The notes under the pieces were generated by a model. That model ran no database searches and was not told where the DNA came from. It saw only the letters and a program-made list of their open reading frames with translations. From Thermoguttaceae bacterium (lineage in GTDB: Bacteria; Planctomycetota; Planctomycetia; Pirellulales; Thermoguttaceae), in NCBI GenBank assembly GCA_017454585.1, contig JAFTCU010000100.1:1-16741 (forward strand): a DNA stretch of 16,741 nucleotides, written 5' to 3'. Every line of letters starts with the position of its first letter. Positions within the stretch are counted from its first letter, which is position 1. Both the position numbers and the translations under genes were made by a program. Positions 6,441-14,206 of this stretch are shown one piece after another.

Positions 6441-8849
6441 GTGAAACTTGAATTTCGCCTTTTTATTTTAATCACAAGTATCCTTTTGGGATGTGTTGCC
6501 GGACTGCTTTATTATAATCAGGGCGACTCCTTTTTCCCAAATTCCTACCGGTTGGACGAATTTTCCAGTTGGTTCAACTCCACACCTGAACGCCCGGATA
6601 TGGCGGAAAAATCCCTGAAAGACGAAATCCGGCAACAGTTCGCAGCCAATCACACACTTTATGAATTCACCGCCGCAGTAGAGCAGGAAAAAGCGAAAAG
6701 CGCCGCATCACCTGAGCTTGCTTCACCGGAACAGAACGAGCCTTCTGAAATAGCATCTGCAGAAGCTAACGCTGAAAAAATGCCTGAAGAGTCTGCGGAA
6801 ATAGCGAAAACTTCCCCTAAAACGACAGATTCGTTGAACGATTCCAGCGAGGCTCAAAAGTCTCCCGAAATGGAACTCGCACAGCAGACGCCAGAACCGC
6901 AGCAGATCGCTGAACAAAAGCCCAAAGCGTTAATTAATGTTAGTGATTACAGGCAAACGACCCCCATCTTCGATGTCAATCCAATAGAAAACAAGATGGA
7001 AATTCAGGTACAAACTGCCGCTGAGGCTCAAAAATCACTTTCCCAGGAACTGTTCGCTCAGGCGCAAACTCCTGCTCTGATTCAAACGCCCGAGCCGGTA
7101 CAAGCTCCTGCTCCTGTTGAAACGCTGCAAACGCCAAACAAGAGTTTGGAACAGGCGACATTTAACCAGGCAGTCGGCTCTCTCGCCCCACTTCCTGACA
7201 AGCCCAATGTACCCACTGTGAAAGAAAACACTCGGGCCACTGATACCCCGGAAGACCTGGACCAAAATCCTCTCGCAGTCATTATGGGCTTAAACCCCTC
7301 TGAAAATTCGGACGAGGCCCAAACGGCAAGCAGCGAAGCCCCAAAACAGGAAATTGTTGCGCAGCCTCAGGAACCATCTCAAGTGGTTCAGCAGGCCACA
7401 CCTCAGCCGGCCCCCCAGGTTCAACCGGAATCCAACATTCCGTCAAATCCGCCCGCGGAAATTCCTGCCAGTCCTCAGCCGACACGCATGAAAAAACCCG
7501 TCAGGAATCAGACTCCTGAAAGCGTAAAAGAATCTGCGCCAGTTCAGAAAGAAGAATACTCCCTGGACCTTTATCGTGTAAATCTCCGTAAAGCGCTGGC
7601 ATCTTTCCAGATCGCAACGGGGCTGAAAGTTGTTGCCTCGCTTGACGTTCAGGGGATCGTCTCCTGCAAAAGCAAAAACTCCGACCCGGAAGTTCTTCTT
7701 GCCAGTCTGCTCGCGGACACACAGTTCAAATTCGTGCGAAGCGGGAATTTCGTGTACGTTGCCCACTCGAATCAACTGATGAACCTTCCAAATCCGCTTG
7801 AGAAAACCGAAACACGGATTTTTTCCCCAGAGTACATTTCTCTGGAAGAGCTTGAACTTGTTTTCAGGTCCAATCTGACCCAGTTCGGGACCTGCTCTGT
7901 AAGCCAGGATTCACTGGGGAAAAGGTGTCTTAGCGTCACGGACTGGGTTTTATCTCTCGATCAGCTCGCAAAAATACAGCAAATCGTAGATGTGCCCGCA
8001 CCTGAAAACCGGGTCAACACTTTCGTGTTCGAGCGGGAATTGGATGGCACTTTCAAGTCACTTGAACTCCCGGAGCTTGCTGATTCTCAAGGGTTGGTGC
8101 TTCAGCGTATTGCTCCAATGGAGACAGAGAACAAAGAAGAGAAAAAAACGTTCATCTACGGCAAGAAAAAAGAAAAGTCCTCCGATTTTCATGCTTATAC
8201 AATCTCGTATCGCCCTGATTCGTTCCTGGCTTCCGTTCGTCAGCAGCTCAAAACCCAGCCAGCCCTCATGCCCGGCCAAACCTCCGCTTTGCTGGCGCTG
8301 GATCAGCCGATGAGGTTTGATTTTAATCTGAATGTTCAGGATCATCAGGTTCCGTACCAGGTTACCGTCACGTACCGCCAGAACCCCGAAAACGAAGAGG
8401 GAATTAACGCGGAGGTAGTTTGTGCCCCCCGTGAAGACCTTGGACCGAAAGCAAAGGCGAAAGATTTCCACGTGACGCTCGCCATTCCTTCACAAGGCCG
8501 AAATTCTCTCATCCTTCAAATGGATTTGGGAGAATTCCCCGTCGAAAACGCTGGTGTGCGGAAAGATATTTCGTATGTCATGCGCGGAAACCGCATGAAA
8601 AAAGAAGTGGTCGTGGTCCTCTGCCCGTTCCAGAGTGTTCCCAAAATCCAGAAAAATGGGCTTTCCACTCAAGCCGTTCGTGAAATCATCCGTCAACAGG
8701 AAGTCCTCGCGAGGAAATTCTACGGAAGTATGAACCCAAACGAGCGTGAAGATTCCAGGCATTGTCTCGGAACCGCGCAGCGTCTGCGCTTGAGCCTCGG
8801 AGAATTGGAACAGCAGAGTTTTGATTCCGGCTTTGGGAAGGAACTTTGA
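6441..8849 (+). CDS. Membrane-anchored secretin-like protein with long Pro/Gln/Glu-rich linker
   Basis: The reading frame is open from a TTG at 6339, but I prefer the GTG at 6441-6443. AGGT lies seven bases before it, and the protein then begins MKLEFRLFILITSILLGC, a normal membrane-targeting segment. That gives 802 residues. LLGC at 15-18 is a marginal lipobox, so the protein is either a lipoprotein or held by an N-terminal helix. Residues 77-370 are low-complexity, rich in Pro, Ala, Gln and Glu. Residues 373-441 (LRKALASFQIATGLKVVAS onward) resemble the STN/N0 domain of secretins and TonB receptors. Residues 456-520, ending in LAKIQQIVDVP, resemble a secretin N1 (NolW-like) domain. The remainder (591-733) has the alternating pattern of a degenerate secretin core and ends in VVVVLCPF, where secretins usually have a similar hydrophobic strand. 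A role in an envelope secretion or pilus-like apparatus is inference; no partner genes are adjacent. It ends in a strong terminator. Confidence 0.75.
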   Translation: MKLEFRLFILITSILLGCVAGLLYYNQGDSFFPNSYRLDEFSSWFNSTPERPDMAEKSLKDEIRQQFAANHTLYEFTAAVEQEKAKSAASPELASPEQNEPSEIASAEANAEKMPEESAEIAKTSPKTTDSLNDSSEAQKSPEMELAQQTPEPQQIAEQKPKALINVSDYRQTTPIFDVNPIENKMEIQVQTAAEAQKSLSQELFAQAQTPALIQTPEPVQAPAPVETLQTPNKSLEQATFNQAVGSLAPLPDKPNVPTVKENTRATDTPEDLDQNPLAVIMGLNPSENSDEAQTASSEAPKQEIVAQPQEPSQVVQQATPQPAPQVQPESNIPSNPPAEIPASPQPTRMKKPVRNQTPESVKESAPVQKEEYSLDLYRVNLRKALASFQIATGLKVVASLDVQGIVSCKSKNSDPEVLLASLLADTQFKFVRSGNFVYVAHSNQLMNLPNPLEKTETRIFSPEYISLEELELVFRSNLTQFGTCSVSQDSLGKRCLSVTDWVLSLDQLAKIQQIVDVPAPENRVNTFVFERELDGTFKSLELPELADSQGLVLQRIAPMETENKEEKKTFIYGKKKEKSSDFHAYTISYRPDSFLASVRQQLKTQPALMPGQTSALLALDQPMRFDFNLNVQDHQVPYQVTVTYRQNPENEEGINAEVVCAPREDLGPKAKAKDFHVTLAIPSQGRNSLILQMDLGEFPVENAGVRKDISYVMRGNRMKKEVVVVLCPFQSVPKIQKNGLSTQAVREIIRQQEVLARKFYGSMNPNEREDSRHCLGTAQRLRLSLGELEQQSFDSGFGKEL

Positions 8850-8883
8850 CTCATCCCTCTCTTGAACTCCAACAGACATTGGT

Positions 8884-8924
8884 AAAAAATCACCATTTTC
8901 ACAAAGAGAAGTGGTGATTTTTTT
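8884..8924 (+). terminator. Rho-independent terminator after the secretin-like gene
   Basis: Arms 8884-8895 and 8912-8923 form a stem of about 12 bp, with further weak pairing inside, flanked by an A-run and a T-run. It starts 34 bases past the stop codon. The symmetry would allow it to work on both strands, but only the plus strand has a gene ending here. Confidence 0.85.
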
Positions 8925-8946
8925 CATTTATTTTTCCCTCTGGCCC

Positions 8947-8974
8947 TTGTTTCTTTCCAAAGTTCTGGTAAAAT
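8947..8974 (+). promoter_or_regulatory. Candidate promoter of the rsmG operon
   Basis: TTGTTT (8947-8952) and TAAAAT (8969-8974) are 16 bases apart. They lie after the preceding terminator and 60 bases before the rsmG start. The -10 box matches five of six positions and the -35 box three of six, so the call rests partly on position. Confidence 0.4.
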
Positions 8975-9033
8975 GGAATAGATTATGTTTACAGACTCTT
9001 CAAAATTTGAAATAATTAGCAAGCCAAAATCCA

Positions 9034-10170
9034 ATGAGCGACGAAACTAAACTGAATCCCGAAGAAACTCAGAAAGAAACCAAACGCACTGCGACGGTCA
9101 CAGATGAGCCGTCTGTTGAAACACTCAAAGCGATACTTACGAAATATGGAATCGAAATTTCGGAGCCGCAAATCGAGCTTCTGGAAAAATTCTGCGAACT
9201 GGAGTGGGACTGGAACACGAAAATCAACCTGACACGCCACACGACGTATGAAAAATTCGTGACCCGCGATCTGGTCGATACGCTGGCGTTTTCCGAGTTC
9301 CTCGCGCCGAACGAAAAGGTTTTGGACGTTGGCTCCGGAAACGGTGTCCCGGGGATCCTGCTCGGGATCCTTCGGCCGGACGTTTCCATCTCACTCGTGG
9401 AGTGCGTCGCGAAAAAGGCGAAAGTTCTGGCGGAGATCATTCATGAACTTCAGCTCCCGATCCCCGTTTACTGCGCGCTGGGGCAGGACATTTTGGGGAA
9501 CTGGCAGTTCCACACGCTGACGTTCCGCGCGGTCGCCTCGATGAAAAAGATCCTCGAGTGGTTCAAACCGTGCTGGCCGCACTTTGACCGGATGCTGTTG
9601 GTCAAAGGGCCAAAATGGACGGTGGAACGCGGCGAGGCCCGCCACTACTCCCTCATGCACGGCCTGGCGCTGCGCAAGCTGAAAGAGTACACGACTCCCG
9701 GCTCGGACGAGGGAAATCATTCGCCCGAGGAAGCAGAAACCTCACCAACGGAAAACCCGACCGAGCAGGAAAACGGCGCTAAAAGCGTGATTTTGCAGAT
9801 CTGCCCGGAAGAAAAAATCGGAAAGGGGAATTTGTGTGTCCTTTCCTCGCTGGAAACCTCCAAGTCCCGCAACAAATTCGACCACGACAAACGGCGGAAA
9901 TCGCGCGTCGTTGAGGAAACGGTCGAGTACGTAGACGCCGCCGATTTTGACGGTCTGGACGAAGACGGGGATCAGGTTTCGGTTTTGAAAAACGCTCCGC
10001 GTCGGCCATTTGGTTCAAAGTCCGAACGTTCTGGTCAAGACCGTGGTGAAAAGAGAAAACGCACCGATCAAGGCCCAGGGTTTGGCGGACGCGGCGGCGG
10101 CCTGGAGTCCGGTTTCCGAAGTGAAAGAAAAAAATCCCGCGGACCGAAAAAGTTTAGGCACGATTCCTAA
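9034..10170 (+). CDS. rsmG: 16S rRNA (guanine527-N7)-methyltransferase with insertion and charged tail
   Basis: RsmG (GidB) uses S-adenosylmethionine to methylate G527 of 16S rRNA. The core is clear: INLTRHTTYEKFVTRDLVDT (64-83), the SAM-binding motif VLDVGSGNGVPGI (96-108), RPDVSISLVE (114-123), the conserved R165-A166 segment (TFRAVAS) and LLVKGPKW (188-195). E. coli RsmG has 207 residues; this protein has 378. The extra length is a 27-residue N-terminal extension, an acidic insertion (about 223-249) before the last core strand, and a basic tail from about 276 with an RGG-like stretch (GFGGRGGGLESGF) ending in KKSRGPKKFRHDS. Such a tail suggests RNA or ribosome binding, which is inference. 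No Shine-Dalgarno sequence precedes the ATG. It is the first gene of the likely rsmG-acyltransferase-ribD-holA unit. Confidence 0.92.
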   Translation: MSDETKLNPEETQKETKRTATVTDEPSVETLKAILTKYGIEISEPQIELLEKFCELEWDWNTKINLTRHTTYEKFVTRDLVDTLAFSEFLAPNEKVLDVGSGNGVPGILLGILRPDVSISLVECVAKKAKVLAEIIHELQLPIPVYCALGQDILGNWQFHTLTFRAVASMKKILEWFKPCWPHFDRMLLVKGPKWTVERGEARHYSLMHGLALRKLKEYTTPGSDEGNHSPEEAETSPTENPTEQENGAKSVILQICPEEKIGKGNLCVLSSLETSKSRNKFDHDKRRKSRVVEETVEYVDAADFDGLDEDGDQVSVLKNAPRRPFGSKSERSGQDRGEKRKRTDQGPGFGGRGGGLESGFRSERKKSRGPKKFRHDS

Positions 10171-10242
10171 GACTAAAATCCCTGAGATTTAATTTATATT
10201 CCATTTTGATTCGTACCTTTGTTCTTAATTCAGTGATGGAAA

Positions 10243-11589
10243 ATGAAAACAAATCTTCCGCTTACGGTAATCGAAGATTATCTGATACGTGACGATTCCG
10301 TTGCGTACCCCATGGATTGTGTACGACTGCTGCACTTTTCCGGCCTGCTTCAGAAGGAACTGATTTCCCGGAGTTTTGCGGAAATTCTGTGCCGTCATCC
10401 GATGCTTCGGTCACGAGTCGAAAAGCAGGGAAGCCGTTACTTTTGGGTTCCAGCGGAAAATCCGCCCGAAATATTTTGGAAAAACCAGGATGAAGATCCG
10501 GAATGCCTGAACGAAACCGGTTTCCCGATCCTGACGCCGTTCAACCTCAAAAAAGAAGCCGGATTTCGCCTTTACGTCGTGGAGTCGGAAAAGGAAAACT
10601 GCACGAAACTCCTTTTTCAGTTCCACCACAGCTCGACCGATGGAACCGGAGAAATGCAGGTCTTGGCGGAATTCATGACGATTTACGCCCGTGAATTGGG
10701 AACCATTTCGCCTGAAACCGAACTTCCAGAGCTGGCCCCCGACCAACTTACGCTTCGTGCCCAACTTGGCTGGACGTGGAAAAACTACCTGCGAAATATT
10801 TTCAGCTCCGGAATTTACCGCCAGTTGCTCGTCTGGAAATTCGCCCAGCCTTTGTTCCCAATCAAAGCGGTTTCATCAGAAACTCCTCCGGTCAACTATC
10901 CATTCATCCTTTCCCTTCAACTCACGAGCGAGGAAACACAGACGTACCTGCAAAAATCACAAGCGCAAAACGTCACGCTGAATGACTTGCTTCTGCGTGA
11001 TTTTTACGTCACCGTTCAAACGTGGCGTAAACAAAACCTCAAAGGGGAACTTCCGCCAGGTAACGTTCGGATCAATGTCCCGATCAACCTTCGTCAGCCG
11101 TTTCACAAAAATTTACCGGCCGCGAATATTTTTTCGTCCTATTTTATTGATCGGTCTGTTCGTCAAATCGACAGCGATCCGCAATGGCTTTTGCAATCGA
11201 TCCACCGTGAGATGGACGACGTAAAAAATCGGGACCTCAAATACGTTTTCCCGAGGGTTTTAACTTTCGCGTACTATTTCCCGGGCCTTTTGGAAATATT
11301 CCTCCATTCCGGGAGTTGCCGCTCCACGGGAGTCCTTTCCAACTTGAAGCGGGTCTTTACCGACGTTCCGGTCCCCCGGAATTCAGAGGGAAAAATCCAG
11401 CTCGGCCCCTGCGTTTTGGAGTCCGTGGACGCCGCTCCGCCAATTCGGAGCAAGACGATGATTTCAATTTCCGCCCTGACCTACGCGGACCGCCTGCGCC
11501 TTTGTTTTCGCTGCGATGATCATTTCCTAACCGTCCCGGCAATTCAGCAGTTCATCAATCTTTTCAAGGAGCAAATGGAACTTTCATGA
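10243..11589 (+). CDS. HHxxxDG acyltransferase (condensation / wax-synthase-like fold)
   Basis: A 448-residue protein of the CoA-dependent acyltransferase superfamily, which includes NRPS condensation domains, wax ester synthase/DGAT and alcohol acetyltransferases. The defining motif is HHSSTDG at 128-134, with the second His as expected catalytic base. Upstream, CRHPMLRSRV (50-59) matches the segment that follows the first helix in the family. Downstream, VRINVPINLRQPF near 285 and GVLSNLKRV near 370 correspond to conserved solvent-channel and latch segments. There are no carrier or adenylation domains in the window, so it is a stand-alone enzyme. Substrate is unknown; O- or N-acylation of a lipid, alcohol or polyketide-like product is possible. 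There is no good Shine-Dalgarno (GGAAA is close to the ATG). The stop codon overlaps the ribD start (ATGA), so translation of the two is probably coupled. Confidence 0.8.
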   Translation: MKTNLPLTVIEDYLIRDDSVAYPMDCVRLLHFSGLLQKELISRSFAEILCRHPMLRSRVEKQGSRYFWVPAENPPEIFWKNQDEDPECLNETGFPILTPFNLKKEAGFRLYVVESEKENCTKLLFQFHHSSTDGTGEMQVLAEFMTIYARELGTISPETELPELAPDQLTLRAQLGWTWKNYLRNIFSSGIYRQLLVWKFAQPLFPIKAVSSETPPVNYPFILSLQLTSEETQTYLQKSQAQNVTLNDLLLRDFYVTVQTWRKQNLKGELPPGNVRINVPINLRQPFHKNLPAANIFSSYFIDRSVRQIDSDPQWLLQSIHREMDDVKNRDLKYVFPRVLTFAYYFPGLLEIFLHSGSCRSTGVLSNLKRVFTDVPVPRNSEGKIQLGPCVLESVDAAPPIRSKTMISISALTYADRLRLCFRCDDHFLTVPAIQQFINLFKEQMELS

Positions 11590-12749
11590 ACGATTTGGAT
11601 TTTATACATCGTGCCCTCACTCTGGCCGAACGCGGTCGGGGCCAGGTTGAACCGAATCCCATGGTCGGCTGCGTGCTGGTTTCGCCGGAGGGTGAAGTCC
11701 TCGGGGAAGGCTGGCACGAAAAATACGGCTCGAACCACGCGGAAGTGAACGCTTTGCTCGACGCGGAGAAACGCGGGAATTCCGTGGTCGGCGCGACGGC
11801 TTACGTCACGCTGGAGCCGTGTTCCCACTACGGGAAAACCCCGCCGTGCGCTCTGGCTCTCGTAAAAGCCCGTGTCGCCCGGGTGGTCGCGGCGATGAGC
11901 GACCCCTTCCCGGAAGTCTCGGGGAAAGGGTTCAAAATCCTCGAGGACGCGGGAATTTCCGTTTCCGTTGGGGTCGGCGAGGAAGAAGCGAGGCGGCTGA
12001 ACGCACCGTACCTGAAACTCGTGACGGCCGTCCGCCCGTGGGTCACCGCGAAATGGGCCATGACGCTCGACGGGAAAATCGCCACGCGGACCGGTTCCTC
12101 ACGCTGGATCACTTCCGGCGAAGCCCGCGATTTCGCCCACGAGACCCGCGCCCGAATGGATGCGGTCCTGGTCGGAGCCGGAACGGTTCTGGCCGACGAT
12201 CCGATGCTCAACGCCCGGCCGAAAAGCGGGAAAGTATTTCGCCAGCCGCTCCGGGTCGTGGCGGACGCCCGGCTGGAAACGCCTCTGACTTCCAATCTTG
12301 TGCAGACGGCCCGCGAATTTCCCGTTTTGCTGGCGGTGAGTTCCGAGGTCCCCGCGGAGAAGATCCAGCCGTTCGAAGCGGCCGGGTGCGAGATTTTCCG
12401 CTTCACGCGAAGCGAGCGCGCCGCGCAAATGGCCGAGCTGCTGGACGAGCTGGGCCGACGCCGGCTGACCAACCTCCTGGTCGAGGGTGGCAGTTCCGTC
12501 CTTGGCGCCCTGCTCGACCTTCAGGAAATCGACGAAGTTCAGGCGTTCATTGCGCCGAAACTCTCCGGCGGTCGCAACGCTATGACGCCCATCGGAGGCC
12601 ACGGAATTGACCGGATGGAAAAAGCCTTCCAGCTCGAAGGGACGCAATTCATCCAGCTCGGTCCCGATGTTTTGTTCACCGGGCGCGTCTTGAAACAAAG
12701 TTTTACCGAGCGTTTCGGTGATTTGGAACCCAACCGGCGTACTATTTGA
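11586..12749 (+). CDS. ribD: Bifunctional riboflavin biosynthesis deaminase/reductase
   Basis: RibD performs two steps of riboflavin synthesis: deamination of the pyrimidine produced from GTP, then NADPH-dependent reduction of its ribosyl side chain. The N-terminal deaminase domain (1-145) has the zinc site HAE (His51, Glu53) and PCSHYGKTPPC (Cys79, Cys88). The C-terminal reductase domain (about 148-375) has VTAKWAMTLDGKIA followed by SRWITS, VLVGAGTVLADDPML and LVEGGSSVLGALL. At 387 residues it is slightly longer than the E. coli enzyme (367). It starts within the stop of the acyltransferase, and holA follows after 16 bases. No other rib genes and no FMN riboswitch are visible here, so the pathway is dispersed in this genome. 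Confidence 0.96.
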   Translation: MNDLDFIHRALTLAERGRGQVEPNPMVGCVLVSPEGEVLGEGWHEKYGSNHAEVNALLDAEKRGNSVVGATAYVTLEPCSHYGKTPPCALALVKARVARVVAAMSDPFPEVSGKGFKILEDAGISVSVGVGEEEARRLNAPYLKLVTAVRPWVTAKWAMTLDGKIATRTGSSRWITSGEARDFAHETRARMDAVLVGAGTVLADDPMLNARPKSGKVFRQPLRVVADARLETPLTSNLVQTAREFPVLLAVSSEVPAEKIQPFEAAGCEIFRFTRSERAAQMAELLDELGRRRLTNLLVEGGSSVLGALLDLQEIDEVQAFIAPKLSGGRNAMTPIGGHGIDRMEKAFQLEGTQFIQLGPDVLFTGRVLKQSFTERFGDLEPNRRTI

Positions 12750-12765
12750 TTCGTGACTTTTTATT

Positions 12766-13824
12766 ATGCCCACAGAAAATCAGGTTTCCGCTCTTGACTG
12801 GCTCGCGCATCCGGAAAAACTCGTTCCGAAGGGAGTCTGTGCCGTTTTCGGCGAGGAATCCTTCCTTCGGAGGACCGTTCTGGCTAAGATCCCCTCCGTG
12901 GTGGCCGAGTCGCTTCAGCAAAAGCCCGACGCACTGACTCCCGCGGAGTTCAACGGGAGCGTCGTACCGTGGAAAGAAGTGGTGGAGGAACTCACGACCT
13001 TTACACTTTTCGGGCCTCCCTGCCGGTTGGTAATTCTGAACAACGCCGATGATTTTATCACGAAAAACCGCGAATTGCTCGAAAAGTACACCGCAGAACC
13101 GGCCGAAATGGGGATCCTCGTCATGGAGCTGAAATCCTTCCCCGCAAACACGCGCCTTTATAAACTGGTGGAAGGGAACGGGACACTCATCAGCTGTAAC
13201 CCACTAAACGAAAGAGGGGAGCTTCCCGCTTGGGTTTGCGAAACCGCGAAGAAAAAGTACAAATTCACGATCCAGCCCTCCGCCGCCGCCCTGCTCGTTT
13301 CGCAAATCGGTACGGAAATGGGGATTCTGGACCAGGAACTTGGCAAACTGGCCCTTTCCGTCGAAAAAGACCAGCCCGTCACCGAGGTTCAGGTCCGGCA
13401 GAATTGCGGCACGTGGCGAACGCAGACCATTTGGACTCTCGTGGACTGCATTCTGGATGGCCGCGCAAAAGAGGCCCTTCAGTACCTGGGTCAGCTCATT
13501 GATTCGGGCGAGGACCCTAATAAGATTTTGCCCCAGATTTCCAGCTCGCTGCGTCGTCTGGCGACTGCTCTGCGAATCGTTCTTGAAGAGGAACGAATGG
13601 GCCGCCGTCCAAACCTTAATGCCATACTGACTTCGAGCGGTGTAAAGAGTTACTACGTGCAAAAAACGGCCAACCAATTGAGACGATTGGGCCGGGAGCG
13701 CGGCAAGAAACTCCTCCCGTGGCTCGTCGAGCTGGACTTCCAGCTCAAAGGTGAAAGCGCCATATCGGACCGGCTCCTTTTGGAACGGTTTATTCTCAGA
13801 CTGATGGTTCCCGCAAAGAAATAA
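12766..13824 (+). CDS. holA: DNA polymerase III delta subunit
   Basis: HolA is the clamp-loader subunit that opens the beta sliding clamp. The 352-residue length matches the family (E. coli delta is 343). Family landmarks are in order: VFGEESFLRRTVLAKI near the start (delta has a similar GxxxFLxxE-like segment and no working Walker A), TLFGPPCRLVILNNADDFI (about 79-97), LISCNPLNERGELPAWV (about 139-155), LDQELGKLALSV, and the collar domain starting IWTLVDCILDGRAKEAL with ILPQISSSLRRLATAL. It follows ribD by 16 bases without a clear Shine-Dalgarno sequence, as the last gene of the plus-strand unit. Confidence 0.9.
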   Translation: MPTENQVSALDWLAHPEKLVPKGVCAVFGEESFLRRTVLAKIPSVVAESLQQKPDALTPAEFNGSVVPWKEVVEELTTFTLFGPPCRLVILNNADDFITKNRELLEKYTAEPAEMGILVMELKSFPANTRLYKLVEGNGTLISCNPLNERGELPAWVCETAKKKYKFTIQPSAAALLVSQIGTEMGILDQELGKLALSVEKDQPVTEVQVRQNCGTWRTQTIWTLVDCILDGRAKEALQYLGQLIDSGEDPNKILPQISSSLRRLATALRIVLEEERMGRRPNLNAILTSSGVKSYYVQKTANQLRRLGRERGKKLLPWLVELDFQLKGESAISDRLLLERFILRLMVPAKK

Positions 13825-13933
13825 AAGAAGAAAGAAAATCGGCTTCCTCAAAAACCAAAACGGGACCAACCCCAAGTTCACGCCCAGCTCACTGCGAACG
13901 CCAGCAATTATAGGTCCCAAGGATTTTAGCATT

Positions 13934-13963
13934 AAAGGAAGCGCTCAAAGCCTTCCTTTTCTC
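13934..13963 (+). terminator. Candidate terminator of the rsmG-holA operon
   Basis: An 8-bp perfect stem AAAGGAAG/CTTCCTTT (arms 13934-13941 and 13952-13959) with a 10-base loop is followed by TTCTCT on the plus strand. It lies 110 bases past the holA stop. The T-run is short, so efficiency is uncertain. Confidence 0.5.
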
Positions 13964-14087
13964 TAAACACAAACCCCATTGCGCTTCCAACCTCTATTTA
14001 AACACGGATTTTCACGGATTTACAGGATTAAAAGGATTTAATTTGTTTAAAAAGGCTTACAAGAAACGCGGTATTCCACCTTCTTCA

Positions 14088-14123
14088 TTTAAAACTTTGC
14101 GAACTTCGCGGACTTTGCGTGAG
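14088..14123. repeat. Inner arm, left, with three CTTYGCGNN units
   Basis: The 9-bp units CTTTGCGAA, CTTCGCGGA and CTTTGCGTG stand in perfect tandem at 14095-14121. The whole 36-nt arm pairs with 14171-14206 at 29 positions, plus three G-U pairs if transcribed. Confidence 0.8.
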
Positions 14124-14170
14124 TTTTTATCACGTCTTTCATTGGGTTAATTGTGGGATTGGGGATTTAT

Positions 14171-14206
14171 CTCACGCGAAGTTAGCAAAGTCCGCGAAGA
14201 TTTAAA
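14171..14206. repeat. Inner arm, right, with three CTTYGCGNN units
   Basis: Read on the minus strand this arm has the units CTTCGCGGA, CTTTGCTAA and CTTCGCGTG. It is the same 9-bp family as the left arm, with the unit variants in different positions. The 47 bases between the two inner arms would form the loop. Confidence 0.8.

Noticed and set aside
11350..11590. An FMN riboswitch controlling ribD
   Set aside because: ribD begins inside the upstream gene's stop codon, leaving no leader, and I see no conserved RFN-type helices nearby.
11819..12610. A 263-codon plus-strand frame inside ribD
   Set aside because: Its translation is Arg/Gly/Pro-rich, typical of an alternative frame of GC-rich coding DNA; the ribD frame is full length with intact motifs.
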